58,967 nucleotides of DNA from CABMGO01 sp964574775 (GTDB lineage Archaea; Nanobdellota; Nanobdellia; Pacearchaeales; GW2011-AR1), in contig CAZNOS010000001.1 of assembly GCA_964574775.1 (NCBI GenBank), forward strand, positions 1 through 58,967. Direction: 5' to 3'. The translations under genes were made by a program, and so were the position numbers. Below are positions 9,305 to 17,121 of the stretch, piece by piece. Below the pieces are notes generated by a model. The model saw only the letters and a list, made by a program, of their open reading frames with translations, ran no database searches and was not told the origin of the DNA. Position 1 is the stretch's first letter. Every line of letters begins with the position of its first letter.

Positions 9305-9418
9305 CTAAGAAAGATTCGTCAGAAACTTAATTACGTAAACAACTGCCAATATTAAAATTCCAATTAGAATCGCTATTGAAATATCCTCAACCGTATTACT
9401 GCCCGTATCATCTGCCAT
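9305..9418 (-). CDS. 37-residue single-span membrane peptide
   Basis: The reading frame encodes MADDTGSNTVEDI followed by one hydrophobic helix and a short tail (KFLTNLS). It lacks the K-K-G pilin signal of its neighbours. Two facts support a real gene: TTTATTAA ends exactly 21 nt before the ATG, and it fits cleanly between two pilin-like genes on the same strand. It may be an assembly subunit or chaperone-like peptide of the pilin-like complex. No family is recognised. Confidence 0.6.
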   Translation of the reverse strand: MADDTGSNTVEDISIAILIGILILAVVYVIKFLTNLS

Positions 9419-9463
9419 AAAAAAATAACTTAAACCACATTAATAAATGTTATTAGAAATCAC

Positions 9464-10732
9464 TCAACATGTATGTTCAAAATTTTTAGAAAAAATGAGA
9501 TTACCAGACAAATCTACAACATCAATTTTTATTATTCTCTTCTGACCATCACTACCATGTGAACAAATGAACTCACTTACGCCCAAAAAGTTTAAAGCTG
9601 GACTGGTTCTAAAAATAGCACGATTTAACGTAGTCAATTGTTTATTATTAGAATCATAAATAGACGTCTTCGCATTAAATTCCACATCACCACAAGATTC
9701 CTCAAAAGAAACGACATAAGATAATGGAGCAGTCTCTGTAATATCCGATATTTTACAATCAGAAATTTCATTAATCTCTAAACCACTCGAATCAAAAACA
9801 TTCGATACCCCATTCTGAAAAGAAGCATACTCCCAAATAAAACCATATTTTATTTTATATTTTCCAGAAACAATCTTATCCTTCGGATAAACACATGAAA
9901 GATTTAAAACTCCACCTGAAACATAGTTCATACTAATCTTTTTTTCATACTTTATACCTAAATTAGAAAATCTACAAGAAACACCCTGCACTACGAAATC
10001 ATCATCACGCAATAAGTCAAAAATTACCACCTTTAAAAGAGAAAAATCACAATTACTAAACCGACTCGTTATATTAACACGGATATCATCCCCTATTATC
10101 TCAGAAGCAGCACGAACATCCTCCAAACTACATCCCGCATTTTGAGAATAAGTTTTATACGCTAAATCATTAAGATACATAAAATAATTATCATTCGTCT
10201 TTCTTACAAAAACACTTCTTGGAACCGGACTCACATGAATAAAACACATATCCGCTAAAATAACAGTTTCAAATATTTTCGGATTATAACGTGCAGGAAA
10301 CCATTCTTTATACCAAACTCTATCTCCCTCATCTAATGCCTCCCAAATCTCCTCAGATAAACTAAGACACGGCGTCCCATCGTGATCATAATCAATTGGC
10401 CTGTCCAAATCTACACAAGCCTGATTATCCGCACAACTCATCTCCTTAAAATTGGCTGGAGAACATAAGCAAAATTTCTTTTCATCAAACATGAACACCC
10501 AATCTTTTGGACTTTCAATAACAAACTCCTTAATTTCGTCAGTCTTCATTTCGGAAAATCCGTCGGATAAAACACGCAACGTTCCCTTAGCCTGCTCAAC
10601 TTGTAAATTCGTAGTAACCATTTTTATAAGAGCAACAAACAGCAATCCAATTACAATCAAAACACCTATTGCTAAAACAGTTTTCACTATTTCCTCAGTC
10701 GTAATATCTCCTCTCTTGTTCCCAAAACTCAT
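9464..10732 (-). CDS. Pilin-like protein, 422 aa, class III signal peptide
   Basis: MSFGNKRGDITTEEIVKTVL has the leader, the K-R-G processing site and an acidic pair five to six residues after it, as in classical type IV pilins where Glu+5 aids assembly. This makes it one of the most pilin-like members of the set. The helix AIGVLIVIGLLFVALIKMV follows. The large ectodomain has at least thirteen Cys, including FCLCSPANF and a C-terminal EHTC. TTTATTAA (10754-10761 on the opposite strand) ends 21 nt before the ATG. It is divergent from the secreted protein at 10815. It is inferred to be a large, disulfide-rich minor pilin. Confidence 0.73.
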   Translation of the reverse strand: MSFGNKRGDITTEEIVKTVLAIGVLIVIGLLFVALIKMVTTNLQVEQAKGTLRVLSDGFSEMKTDEIKEFVIESPKDWVFMFDEKKFCLCSPANFKEMSCADNQACVDLDRPIDYDHDGTPCLSLSEEIWEALDEGDRVWYKEWFPARYNPKIFETVILADMCFIHVSPVPRSVFVRKTNDNYFMYLNDLAYKTYSQNAGCSLEDVRAASEIIGDDIRVNITSRFSNCDFSLLKVVIFDLLRDDDFVVQGVSCRFSNLGIKYEKKISMNYVSGGVLNLSCVYPKDKIVSGKYKIKYGFIWEYASFQNGVSNVFDSSGLEINEISDCKISDITETAPLSYVVSFEESCGDVEFNAKTSIYDSNNKQLTTLNRAIFRTSPALNFLGVSEFICSHGSDGQKRIIKIDVVDLSGNLIFSKNFEHTC

Positions 10733-10814
10733 ATTAATTAAAAAAAATCATTCTTAATAAACATTACCAATCAATCGCCATAATATTTAAATAAAAAAGA
10801 CGGCATAAAAAATA

Positions 10815-12083
10815 ATGTCATTGGAAAAAATCTTGAAGACTGGAAGAAATCTGCTTATGGCCACCTTTTTGTCTGCCTCACTGACGAGCTTATCCCCAGC
10901 ACAAAATCCACCAGAAGAAGCCATGATACCCATTCCCGTAGATCAGTCTCTTTCGTGGTTCCGTCCAATTAACGGAGTTTTAACTTGCAAAAATAAAAGC
11001 AACACAACTTCACCATCAGCACAATTTGCCTCTCAATATACCGTTACAAATACATTTTATCTAACTGGAAAAACGACAGAAGATGGTTGTTTAAACGTAG
11101 GTTTTTTTAGCGCAGACCCAAGAAAAAAACCAGAAAAAACACACTACAGAATAGATTATGCGAATTCCAAACTCTACATAATGTGTTCACCAAACCTATC
11201 AATTGATTCTAATACACAATATGCAGAAGAACTCACGCTAACCGATAAACTTGCATCCACCAAACTAGTTCCAAAAGAAGAAGCCAAGGGATTTTGGATT
11301 CGGGCAGAACAAAGGGTTTTAGAAACATTAGAAAATTACGATCCAAGCAGAAAATTTTTAGAAGTATACACATTAGGAACAGCAACCGATTATTGCTTTT
11401 CCGAATTAATAAAAAATCACGCCATTGCCATGAACACCACCGTAGGAGAAAGAATGAAAAATGAAATAGACGATAGAAATGCAATAGGCACGATTCAAAT
11501 TCCTTTTCATTCTAAAGAAAAAAATGTTTTATTTCGCAACGAATTTGGAAGAAAGTTTAGAATATTCTTAGGTGCTCAAAATCCAACCACACCAGTCCGA
11601 GTTTTATATCATATAGAAACAGAATTTGACGACGGAACATCTAGTGCAAGAGGAACGCTCGAAGCTTTCACGGAAGAATTTCCAGCATTCACAATACCGA
11701 AAGAAAATCCTCCATCAGAACAAAAACCGTCAACACAAAAATGGCCAACAGGAATTTGGATAAAAGAACCACGAACGGACAAAACAGTAACTCCGGAAAA
11801 ACTCGAATCGCAAGAACTATATCAAGCCGGTTATTGTATAGATAACGACGGGAATCTATATCAAATATATTCATCTAGAAGATTTCCCGCATTCACAGAA
11901 ACAAGACAAGATGGAACCATCGCCGTATATCATAAAGACGTATCTAACGGAGTAAAAATCACAGAAAGAAATAATAGTTCGCTAGAAATACTTAGGCCAC
12001 TAAACGTAGACACAATGGAACAAACAACTACTGACACATCTACAGGAACAACAATAAGAAGAAACATATTCAAAAGAAAATAA
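10815..12083 (+). CDS. Secreted protein of unknown function, 422 aa
   Basis: The N-terminus (MSLEKILKTGRNLLMATFL, then SLTSLSPAQN) is a Sec signal peptide with likely cleavage after residue 29 or so. The rest is soluble, mixed alpha/beta, with Cys at ILTCKN, DGCLNV, IMCSPN, DYCFSE and AGYCID and no later membrane segment. TTTAAATA at 10786-10793 ends 21 nt before the ATG. It is the only plus-strand gene inside the minus-strand pilin-like block and separates seven pilin-like genes from two others, so it looks like an insertion or a local inversion. No family is recognised. Confidence 0.7.
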   Translation: MSLEKILKTGRNLLMATFLSASLTSLSPAQNPPEEAMIPIPVDQSLSWFRPINGVLTCKNKSNTTSPSAQFASQYTVTNTFYLTGKTTEDGCLNVGFFSADPRKKPEKTHYRIDYANSKLYIMCSPNLSIDSNTQYAEELTLTDKLASTKLVPKEEAKGFWIRAEQRVLETLENYDPSRKFLEVYTLGTATDYCFSELIKNHAIAMNTTVGERMKNEIDDRNAIGTIQIPFHSKEKNVLFRNEFGRKFRIFLGAQNPTTPVRVLYHIETEFDDGTSSARGTLEAFTEEFPAFTIPKENPPSEQKPSTQKWPTGIWIKEPRTDKTVTPEKLESQELYQAGYCIDNDGNLYQIYSSRRFPAFTETRQDGTIAVYHKDVSNGVKITERNNSSLEILRPLNVDTMEQTTTDTSTGTTIRRNIFKRK

Positions 12084-12088
12084 TTAAA

Positions 12089-12853
12089 TTATTTCGTAGA
12101 AATTTTTAATGCACTTGCTAATTTTGCATAATTATCCACCAATAGGTTGGTTTGTATATTTGCCTGTAAATCATCATTTATATACAAAACTGGATTTTGA
12201 AATCTCTTTAATAAAATTAAATCTGGCGTATTATAGCTCCTAGAATTATCTGGGCCCTGACCACCAACCCAAGTAGTATCGCAAGGTAAAGAAACTTGTT
12301 GGTTTGCATCTAGCGTCGTTTTGGATAAGAAATATTTTCCAACATCATCTGGAGAATAAGCAAAATAAACAACGCCATTTAAAGAAATGGCTCCAACAAT
12401 TACATCCTTAGGGAACCAAAAAGAAGTCTCTTTTAGGTATAGCACAATATGATTTTTATATTTCTTTAAATATATCGCATTCTCATAACCATTTCCCCAA
12501 AAACTTGCATCCACCTTACACAGCCTTAAGCTCAATATAGCATTCTCAAAAATATACACTGACTCCGTATTTGCACCCTTAGTGGTATTAACTATTATAT
12601 AATTAAATACGGGTGGAGCGATTTGCCCACTATCACCAACCACATCCGCCAACTCATCACTTCCCTCTATAACTCCATAGGATTGATTTGCCTCCCCTTT
12701 CATATCGGGCAAAATATTTTGTAACATCGTTTTAAATTGAGTCGGAAAAATAATAAAATAAACAGCCATAGCAATAATCGCCACGCTAATTACTAGGGCC
12801 ACGACAGTGCCCGCCGTCATATCTCCTTTTTTATTTTGAACAATCTTTCTCAT
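12089..12853 (-). CDS. Pilin-like protein, 254 aa, class III signal peptide
   Basis: The open frame extends upstream to 12946, but that part overlaps another gene. The ATG at 12853 lies one base after the upstream stop and gives MRKIVQNKKGDMTAGTVV, a proper class III leader followed by the helix ALVISVAIIAMAVYFIIF. The ectodomain has two Cys (LRLCKVDA, SLPCDTTW). It forms a two-gene unit with the 52-aa pilin-like gene upstream. It converges with the secreted protein gene ending at 12083. It is inferred to be a minor pilin. Confidence 0.7.
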   Translation of the reverse strand: MRKIVQNKKGDMTAGTVVALVISVAIIAMAVYFIIFPTQFKTMLQNILPDMKGEANQSYGVIEGSDELADVVGDSGQIAPPVFNYIIVNTTKGANTESVYIFENAILSLRLCKVDASFWGNGYENAIYLKKYKNHIVLYLKETSFWFPKDVIVGAISLNGVVYFAYSPDDVGKYFLSKTTLDANQQVSLPCDTTWVGGQGPDNSRSYNTPDLILLKRFQNPVLYINDDLQANIQTNLLVDNYAKLASALKISTK

Positions 12854-12854
12854 T

Positions 12855-13013
12855 TTACGAACCAAACCTAAACCAGTCAAAGAAACTATGCAACCACCCC
12901 GTTGCCTGTTCTTTAAAAAAAAGTAACATAACCACGCCAACCCCAACTAAAGCTATAATGGCCAAAATAAGTCCTTGTACAAAATCAAATTCCGAACCTC
13001 TCTTATTCACCAT
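12855..13013 (-). CDS. 52-residue mini-pilin with class III signal peptide
   Basis: The frame reads MVNKRGSEFDFVQGLILAII and on through one hydrophobic helix, ending near W-F-R-F-G-S. It has the same N-K-R-G leader as the larger pilin-like proteins but almost no ectodomain. TTTATTAA ends exactly 21 nt before its ATG and the next gene starts one base after its stop, so it heads a two-gene transcript. Its size recalls the very small major pilins of some type IV systems. It is a structural candidate rather than a sequence match. Confidence 0.66.
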   Translation of the reverse strand: MVNKRGSEFDFVQGLILAIIALVGVGVVMLLFFKEQATGWLHSFFDWFRFGS

Positions 13014-13083
13014 AAATATAAACCCCCTTTATCCTTAATAAATCTTTACAAATCTTTATATAACCAGGCTCACTTTAACTAAT

Positions 13084-13605
13084 ATGGATAAAATTAAGGC
13101 AACATTCATATCCGAAAAAATATTCTCTAACTCGAAAGAGGCGTTCGGTATGTTTGAATCTCAAAGGTTTGGTGAAAGAACTGGCGAAAAAATTTTCTAC
13201 ACCCTCCAAGAAACACTTTTCTTAGTGGAAACAGGAAAAATGGAAATAATAGACTCTAAAGATAAAAAAATACCCGAAAGAGAAATCTTAAAAAAATTCG
13301 CCAAAATAGATAAAAAATTCAAAACAAAATACCTAGTCTTCAGAGATTTAAGAAAGAAAGGATTAATTGTAAAAACCGCACTCAAATTTGGAGCAGAATT
13401 CAGAGTTTATGAAAAAGGAAAATCTATCGGAGAAGATCACGCAAAATGGATTCTATTCCCAGTCTCACAAAACGAACAACTTACATGGCAAGATTTTTCT
13501 GCAAAAAACAGAATTGCGCACTCCACAAACAAAAAATTATTAATTGCAGTTGTAGATGAAGAAAATCAAGTCTCATATTACGAAGTAAATTGGTTGAAAA
13601 TATAA
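13084..13605 (+). CDS. endA: tRNA-splicing endonuclease EndA
   Basis: It cuts bulge-helix-bulge motifs to remove introns from archaeal tRNAs. The catalytic triad is visible: Tyr109 in FRVYEKG, His119 in GEDHAKW, and Lys150 or 151 in STNKKLLIAVVDEE. The motif FRDLRKKGLIVKTALKFG is typical of the family. At 173 residues it has the single-domain length of homotetrameric or small heteromeric enzymes. TTTATATA ends 21 nt before the ATG. A client is present in this window: tRNA-Thr at 41219-41311 carries an intron. It forms an operon with the gene one base downstream. Confidence 0.95.
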   Translation: MDKIKATFISEKIFSNSKEAFGMFESQRFGERTGEKIFYTLQETLFLVETGKMEIIDSKDKKIPEREILKKFAKIDKKFKTKYLVFRDLRKKGLIVKTALKFGAEFRVYEKGKSIGEDHAKWILFPVSQNEQLTWQDFSAKNRIAHSTNKKLLIAVVDEENQVSYYEVNWLKI

Positions 13606-13606
13606 A

Positions 13607-14614
13607 ATGGGGAAAATAGACGTATCCGAAGTAAAAAAGAAAATACTTGCATTTCTAGAGCATAATGGACCAAGTCTACCAATCCCAATAGCAAAACACA
13701 TTCTTCTTCAGCCAATGTTTGCATCCGCCATTTTATCCGAACTACTCAATGAAAAAAGAGTAAAGACAAGTTCTATGAAAATCGGTTCATCTCCACTTTA
13801 TTTAATACCCGGCCAAGAAGCAAAACTTGAGTCATTCACGGAAAATCTTACGGGAGTAGAAAAAGAAGCTTACATCAAACTAAAAGACAATAAATTTTTA
13901 GAAGATCAAACCCAAGAGCCAAGAATTCGTGTTGCAATGAGAGGACTAAAAGATTTTGCAATCCCAATCCAGCTAAACAACAAGCTCTACTGGAAATATC
14001 TTACTTCATCAACAGAAAAAATAAAAGAATCCATGGAAGACGAGGGAGAAATTGCAATTGGAGAAAGAGTAGTTGGTCAAAAAATATGGGAAGACATCAA
14101 AAAAGAACAACCCAAAATAGAACCAATTGAAGAAAAAACAAAACAGGAAAAAATAGTACACATCCTAAAAACAGAAGCCGAAAACACTTCTAAGAATATA
14201 GAAAACATCTTCGAAGAAGAAAAAATAATTATAATAAAAGAAGAGAATATTGAACCATCGCCAGAAAAAGCAATAGAATCAAAACCCCAAAAAATAAAAA
14301 AATTAACAGAAAAAGACATCTTCTTAGAGCAGGTAAAGCACATTCTAGAATCAAAAAATATTGAACTTTTAGAAATAATTCAATTTGACAAAAAACAAGT
14401 AATAGCAAAAGCCAGAGTTAACGTAGACAAAACCTGCATCTTATTTTTTATAGATAAAAAACGCCCCGACGAAAAAGATATGGTTAGAGCCTATAAGAAA
14501 TCGCAAGAATATAAGTTACCCTACTACATCGTAACACAAACGCAACCACAGAAAAAACTAAAGGAAACAGCAGATTTATACAAGGCACTACTTGGTTTCG
14601 GAAGCATTGAATAA
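13607..14614 (+). CDS. Winged-helix-like protein of unknown function
   Basis: Residues 5-65 resemble a winged-helix domain (ILAFLEHNGPSLPIPIAKHI, then SELLNEKRVKTSS). Residues 66-150 form a second globular part, 155-230 are Lys/Glu-rich and probably a linker, and the last 100 residues form an alpha/beta domain (IIQFDKKQVIAKARVNVDKT, then CILFFIDKKRPDEKD) reminiscent of nuclease-like folds, though no catalytic set can be named. It follows endA by one base, so co-expression with tRNA splicing is likely. A role in RNA or DNA processing is inference only. Confidence 0.6.
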   Translation: MGKIDVSEVKKKILAFLEHNGPSLPIPIAKHILLQPMFASAILSELLNEKRVKTSSMKIGSSPLYLIPGQEAKLESFTENLTGVEKEAYIKLKDNKFLEDQTQEPRIRVAMRGLKDFAIPIQLNNKLYWKYLTSSTEKIKESMEDEGEIAIGERVVGQKIWEDIKKEQPKIEPIEEKTKQEKIVHILKTEAENTSKNIENIFEEEKIIIIKEENIEPSPEKAIESKPQKIKKLTEKDIFLEQVKHILESKNIELLEIIQFDKKQVIAKARVNVDKTCILFFIDKKRPDEKDMVRAYKKSQEYKLPYYIVTQTQPQKKLKETADLYKALLGFGSIE

Positions 14615-14657
14615 TCAAATAACAAACCTTTTAAACCCCTAAAATTAGCTATATTCC

Positions 14658-14858
14658 ATGGGACGAATAAAAACAAAGCAAGTTAAAAGAGCATCATTAT
14701 CCTTAGTTGAAAAAGCTCCAGAGATGTTTGATTCGACATTCGATCATAATAAAAAAGTTCTAGGAAGAGAAATGCCTAGTAAGAAAGTAAGAAACATGAT
14801 TGCAGGATATATCACGAGAATCAAGAGGAATACAAAAAAAATAATCCAGGACGAGTAA
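14658..14858 (+). CDS. rps17e: 30S ribosomal protein S17e
   Basis: This 66-residue archaeal/eukaryotic-type small-subunit protein starts MGRIKTKQVKRAS and contains the family stretch FDHNKKVLG...MPSKKVRNMIAGYITRI. Length and sequence match archaeal S17e. TTTTAAAC at 14629-14636 ends 21 nt before the ATG, so the mRNA should be leaderless. It is followed eight bases later by the Alba gene, probably in one transcript. Confidence 0.96.
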   Translation: MGRIKTKQVKRASLSLVEKAPEMFDSTFDHNKKVLGREMPSKKVRNMIAGYITRIKRNTKKIIQDE

Positions 14859-14865
14859 TTCTAAC

Positions 14866-15156
14866 ATGGAAGACAATACTTCTGACAATTCGATTTTTAT
14901 CGGTAGCAAACCCTTTATGAATTATGTTACTGCCGTAGTAATGCAATTTACGACACAGAAAGCAAGTGAGGTAAAATTAATATCAAGAGGAAAATTTATT
15001 TCCAAAGCAGTTGATGTTGCAGAAGTAGCAAGAAAAAAATTCTTAAAAGAACTTAATATAAAAGTAAAAGAAGTAAAAATGGACAGCGAAGAGTTCGATT
15101 CAAAAGAAGGCAAACACGTTACTGTTTCTACGCTGGATATCGTTTTATCAAAGTAG
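14866..15156 (+). CDS. albA: Alba, archaeal DNA/RNA-binding chromatin protein
   Basis: Small dimeric nucleic-acid-binding protein that coats DNA and RNA. The N-terminal IFIGSKPFMNYVTAVVMQF matches the conserved Alba start, including the basic residue and Asn-Tyr of the binding surface. Further on, ISRGKFISKAVDVAEVARKK is the conserved helix. The 96-residue length is typical. It lies downstream of rps17e with a 7-bp gap. Confidence 0.95.
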   Translation: MEDNTSDNSIFIGSKPFMNYVTAVVMQFTTQKASEVKLISRGKFISKAVDVAEVARKKFLKELNIKVKEVKMDSEEFDSKEGKHVTVSTLDIVLSK

Positions 15157-15158
15157 GA

Positions 15159-15566
15159 TTACAATCTATTGTAATATCCAACCAAGTCTTCTTCAGATCT
15201 TGCTATATCATTAAGTGAATTTGTTCTGTAATTACAGAGATCCTTGAATTCTCTTACTGATGCAAATTTAATATCAACTCCTTCTGGACCACTTCTTGCT
15301 GGGCCATATCCTTCTTTAAACACATAAGTTGGTTTTAAAGGAAAAGCCTTAGACGCAGCTTGATAAATTACATCCGGACTATTATCTCCATCCAAATCCG
15401 TTACTTGCCATTGCCTAATTTCATGTGCACGCACAAGTGCTCTATCGCTTGGCATTGACGCTGAAGTATAAATTAAACCGGCTGTTACACTAGCAATAAT
15501 TGTGCCCATAATTCCAAAACGCACCTCGGCTGCATTTTCCTTCAATATTTGTTTTAATGTTCTCAT
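15159..15566 (-). CDS. Membrane-anchored protein with a calcium-loop-like motif
   Basis: The 135-residue product has one N-terminal hydrophobic segment (FGIMGTIIASVTAGLIYTSA) and an external part containing VTDLDGDNSPDVIYQA, a D-x-D-G-D-x-x-x-D loop as in EF-hand, FG-GAP and dockerin calcium sites. Unlike most first genes here it has a strong Shine-Dalgarno, AAGGAGGTTA, seven bases before the ATG and so a leadered mRNA. It is divergent from a TrmB-like regulator with a shared AT-rich promoter region, so that regulator is a plausible controller. The function is unknown. Confidence 0.62.
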   Translation of the reverse strand: MRTLKQILKENAAEVRFGIMGTIIASVTAGLIYTSASMPSDRALVRAHEIRQWQVTDLDGDNSPDVIYQAASKAFPLKPTYVFKEGYGPARSGPEGVDIKFASVREFKDLCNYRTNSLNDIARSEEDLVGYYNRL

Positions 15567-15619
15567 TTTTTTAACCTCCTTACATTACGTAAAGATAATA
15601 ATATCATGAAAGCATTAGA

Positions 15620-15627
15620 TTTAAATA
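15620..15627. promoter_or_regulatory. TATA-like box between the divergent genes
   Basis: TTTAAATA ends 23 nt before the chosen ATG of the TrmB-like gene (15651). The TTTAAAT core is nearly palindromic. Read on the minus strand it would place a start about 30 nt upstream of the leadered gene at 15566. One element may therefore serve both directions. Confidence 0.5.
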
Positions 15628-15650
15628 TTAGGTCCCCCTTATGGATACCT

Positions 15651-16409
15651 ATGGAAACAAGTATTCTAAGAGAAATTGGACTAACAGAATCTGAATCAAA
15701 AGTCTATTTAGCACTTTTAGAACTCGGAGATTCTACGCGAGGAGATATTGTAAAAAAATCACAAATCGCAGGATCAAAATTATACGAAATCATAAATAAG
15801 CTACAAGAAAAAGGACTTGTCTCCGTTTATGCTCAAAACAAAATACAACATTTTAAATCAACCAATCCAAAACAAATATTAAACTATCTAGAAGAGAAAA
15901 GACATAGAATAACTCAAACAGAAAAAGATGCTAAATTATTAATTCCGCAACTACTCTCGCTGTATAGTTCATCCAAAGAAGACCAAGAGGTTGAATTATT
16001 AAACGGACTCAAGGGACTGCAAATTATCTTCGAAGAACAGATAGAAATTTTAAACAAAGACGAAACATGCTATGTTATAGGTGGAACAAGGGGGAGCGAT
16101 GAGCAAACAATACTAGACTTTTTTGAAAAAATCCATATGCTGAGAGAAGACAAAAAGATTCATACAAAAATGCTTTTTAACGAAAGACAAAAAGAAAACA
16201 CAAAAAAAATTTACTCTTCAAAAAAATATCCTCTAACAAAAACAAAATTCATCTCCTCAACCTCTCCAGTAGCGATTAACATCTATAAGAACAGGACAAT
16301 TATAATCATCTTCGGAAAGAAAATAAGCGCAATCCAAATAAAATCCGAGGAAGTTGCCAATAGCTTCCTAGAGTATTTCAATCTGCTTTGGGGTAATGCA
16401 AAAGACTAA
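15651..16409 (+). CDS. TrmB-family transcriptional regulator
   Basis: METSILREIGLTESESKVYL and then ALLELGDSTRGDIVKKSQIA is the typical TrmB winged helix-turn-helix, ending in KLYEIINKLQEKGLVSV. The rest matches the sugar-sensing or oligomerisation region in size (252 residues) and in the pattern EVELLNGLKGLQIIFEEQIE. The frame is open from 15606, but the family N-terminus and the TATA-like TTTAAATA at 15620-15627 favour 15651. TrmB proteins repress or activate transport and sugar-metabolism genes in response to ligands. The divergent membrane-protein gene at 15159-15566 is the obvious candidate target. Confidence 0.85.
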   Translation: METSILREIGLTESESKVYLALLELGDSTRGDIVKKSQIAGSKLYEIINKLQEKGLVSVYAQNKIQHFKSTNPKQILNYLEEKRHRITQTEKDAKLLIPQLLSLYSSSKEDQEVELLNGLKGLQIIFEEQIEILNKDETCYVIGGTRGSDEQTILDFFEKIHMLREDKKIHTKMLFNERQKENTKKIYSSKKYPLTKTKFISSTSPVAINIYKNRTIIIIFGKKISAIQIKSEEVANSFLEYFNLLWGNAKD

Positions 16410-16495
16410 ACGTAGAATGATTAAGTCTGCTATAAATACATCTCCCAAATTCCACTAGTCCAACTAAAAAAAGAAAAAATAAATTCTCCCGATTA

Positions 16496-16636
16496 TTACT
16501 CTACGTCAGCTGAGTGAATCATCTTCAAAACCGCAACTTCTTCGGGTAAAAGCCCCATCTCATCAAGAGCCAAGGAGGTATCCAACCCCATAGTTCTACC
16601 TACTCCGCTAGAAGCGCGCATTCTCGTTTTTACCAT
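16496..16636 (-). CDS. Candidate 46-residue protein with Shine-Dalgarno
   Basis: The frame begins MVKTRMRASSGVGRTMGLDT and ends MIHSADVE. GGGAGG, a good Shine-Dalgarno, sits 6 nt before the ATG. The predicted transcript starts about 200 bases upstream at the TATA box 16859-16866, so it would be the second frame of a dicistronic small-protein mRNA. No family is recognised and the composition is unremarkable. Support is the ribosome-binding site, the promoter upstream and the otherwise empty region. Confidence 0.45.
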   Translation of the reverse strand: MVKTRMRASSGVGRTMGLDTSLALDEMGLLPEEVAVLKMIHSADVE

Positions 16637-16750
16637 ATTCTGCCTCCCATTTAGTTTTTCCCAATTCCAGAATCAGTTAGTGCTCAAACAGGACCTTCAG
16701 ATATTTTCTTAAAATGTTTGTAGAATGATGATCTAAAGGCCCTGAAAGAA

Positions 16751-16837
16751 TCAGTAATAGAACCCTAGAATTATCTTTGTAGATGTGACTGGCTCAGTAG
16801 TATTATTACAACTCCCATTCCAATTGTGCATCTGCAT
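16751..16837 (-). CDS. Candidate 28-residue leaderless peptide
   Basis: The frame encodes MQMHNWNGSCNNTTEPV and then TSTKIILGFYY. Its ATG lies exactly 21 nt after TTTATATA, the spacing seen at about thirty other genes in the window, so the transcript should begin at this ATG. It may be a small protein or a leader peptide for the downstream 46-residue frame. It is short enough that chance cannot be excluded. Confidence 0.35.
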   Translation of the reverse strand: MQMHNWNGSCNNTTEPVTSTKIILGFYY

Positions 16838-16858
16838 AACAATTTCAAGGATAACAAA

Positions 16859-16866
16859 TATATAAA
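16859..16866 (-). promoter_or_regulatory. TATA box for a small-gene transcript
   Basis: On the minus strand this reads TTTATATA and ends 21 nt before the ATG at 16837, matching the window-wide leaderless promoter geometry. The transcript would run through the 28- and 46-codon frames. Confidence 0.5.
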
Positions 16867-16999
16867 TGTTTCTAAAATGCAATTTAATCAAACAAACAAG
16901 ATTTAAAAAAGCACTTTCTTTGAGTTTTTTATGGCTCTGCCCTCGCCCTATCTTTTAAAAACAAAAGATTTAAGTGCGAATAAAGAGTCCAAAATCCAT

Positions 17000-17071
17000 G
17001 GCTCGGTAGCTCAGTGGTAGAGCATCGCTTTCATACGGCGAGGGTCGAGAGTTCAATTCTCTCTCGAGCCA
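17000..17071 (+). tRNA. tRNA-Met (CAT), elongator-like
   Basis: It folds as a full cloverleaf: acceptor GGCTCGG/TCGAGCC, D-stem GCTC/GAGC, anticodon stem TCGCT/GGCGA with loop TTCATAC (anticodon CAT), T-arm GAGAG/CTCTC with TTCAATT, and discriminator A. The first pair is G-C, so it is not the archaeal initiator, which has A1-U72. It is elongator Met or possibly Ile with a modified CAT anticodon. No CCA is encoded. Confidence 0.93.
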
Positions 17072-17121
17072 TATAATTTATTTCTATAATTTAAACATTC
17101 GAGATGAATATAGCACAAGAA

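Larger units (their letters stand above)
16637..16999. other. Gene-poor stretch before tRNA-Met
   Basis: This 363-base stretch contains the 28-codon candidate (16751-16837, minus), its TATA-like box (16859-16866), and a weak TTTAAGTG (16969-16976) ending 23 nt before tRNA-Met that may be the tRNA promoter. The remainder is AT-rich. I saw no convincing structured RNA or additional coding frame in it. Confidence 0.6.

Noticed and set aside
12854..12946. N-terminal extension of the 254-aa pilin-like protein to 12946
   Set aside because: The extension overlaps the 52-aa pilin-like gene in another frame, and the ATG at 12853 gives a proper class III leader.
15567..15610. Leader peptide of 14 codons before the gene at 15159-15566, similar to the one at 46043
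   Set aside because: The frame and ATGA overlap exist, but its ATG is only about 11 nt from the TATA-like box, so the transcript probably starts inside it. It is kept only as a weak parallel.
16700..16760. Possible C/D box guide RNA (ATGATGA then CTGA)
   Set aside because: Only one C-like and one D-like box are visible, with no C'/D' pair and no terminal stem. The match is too weak.
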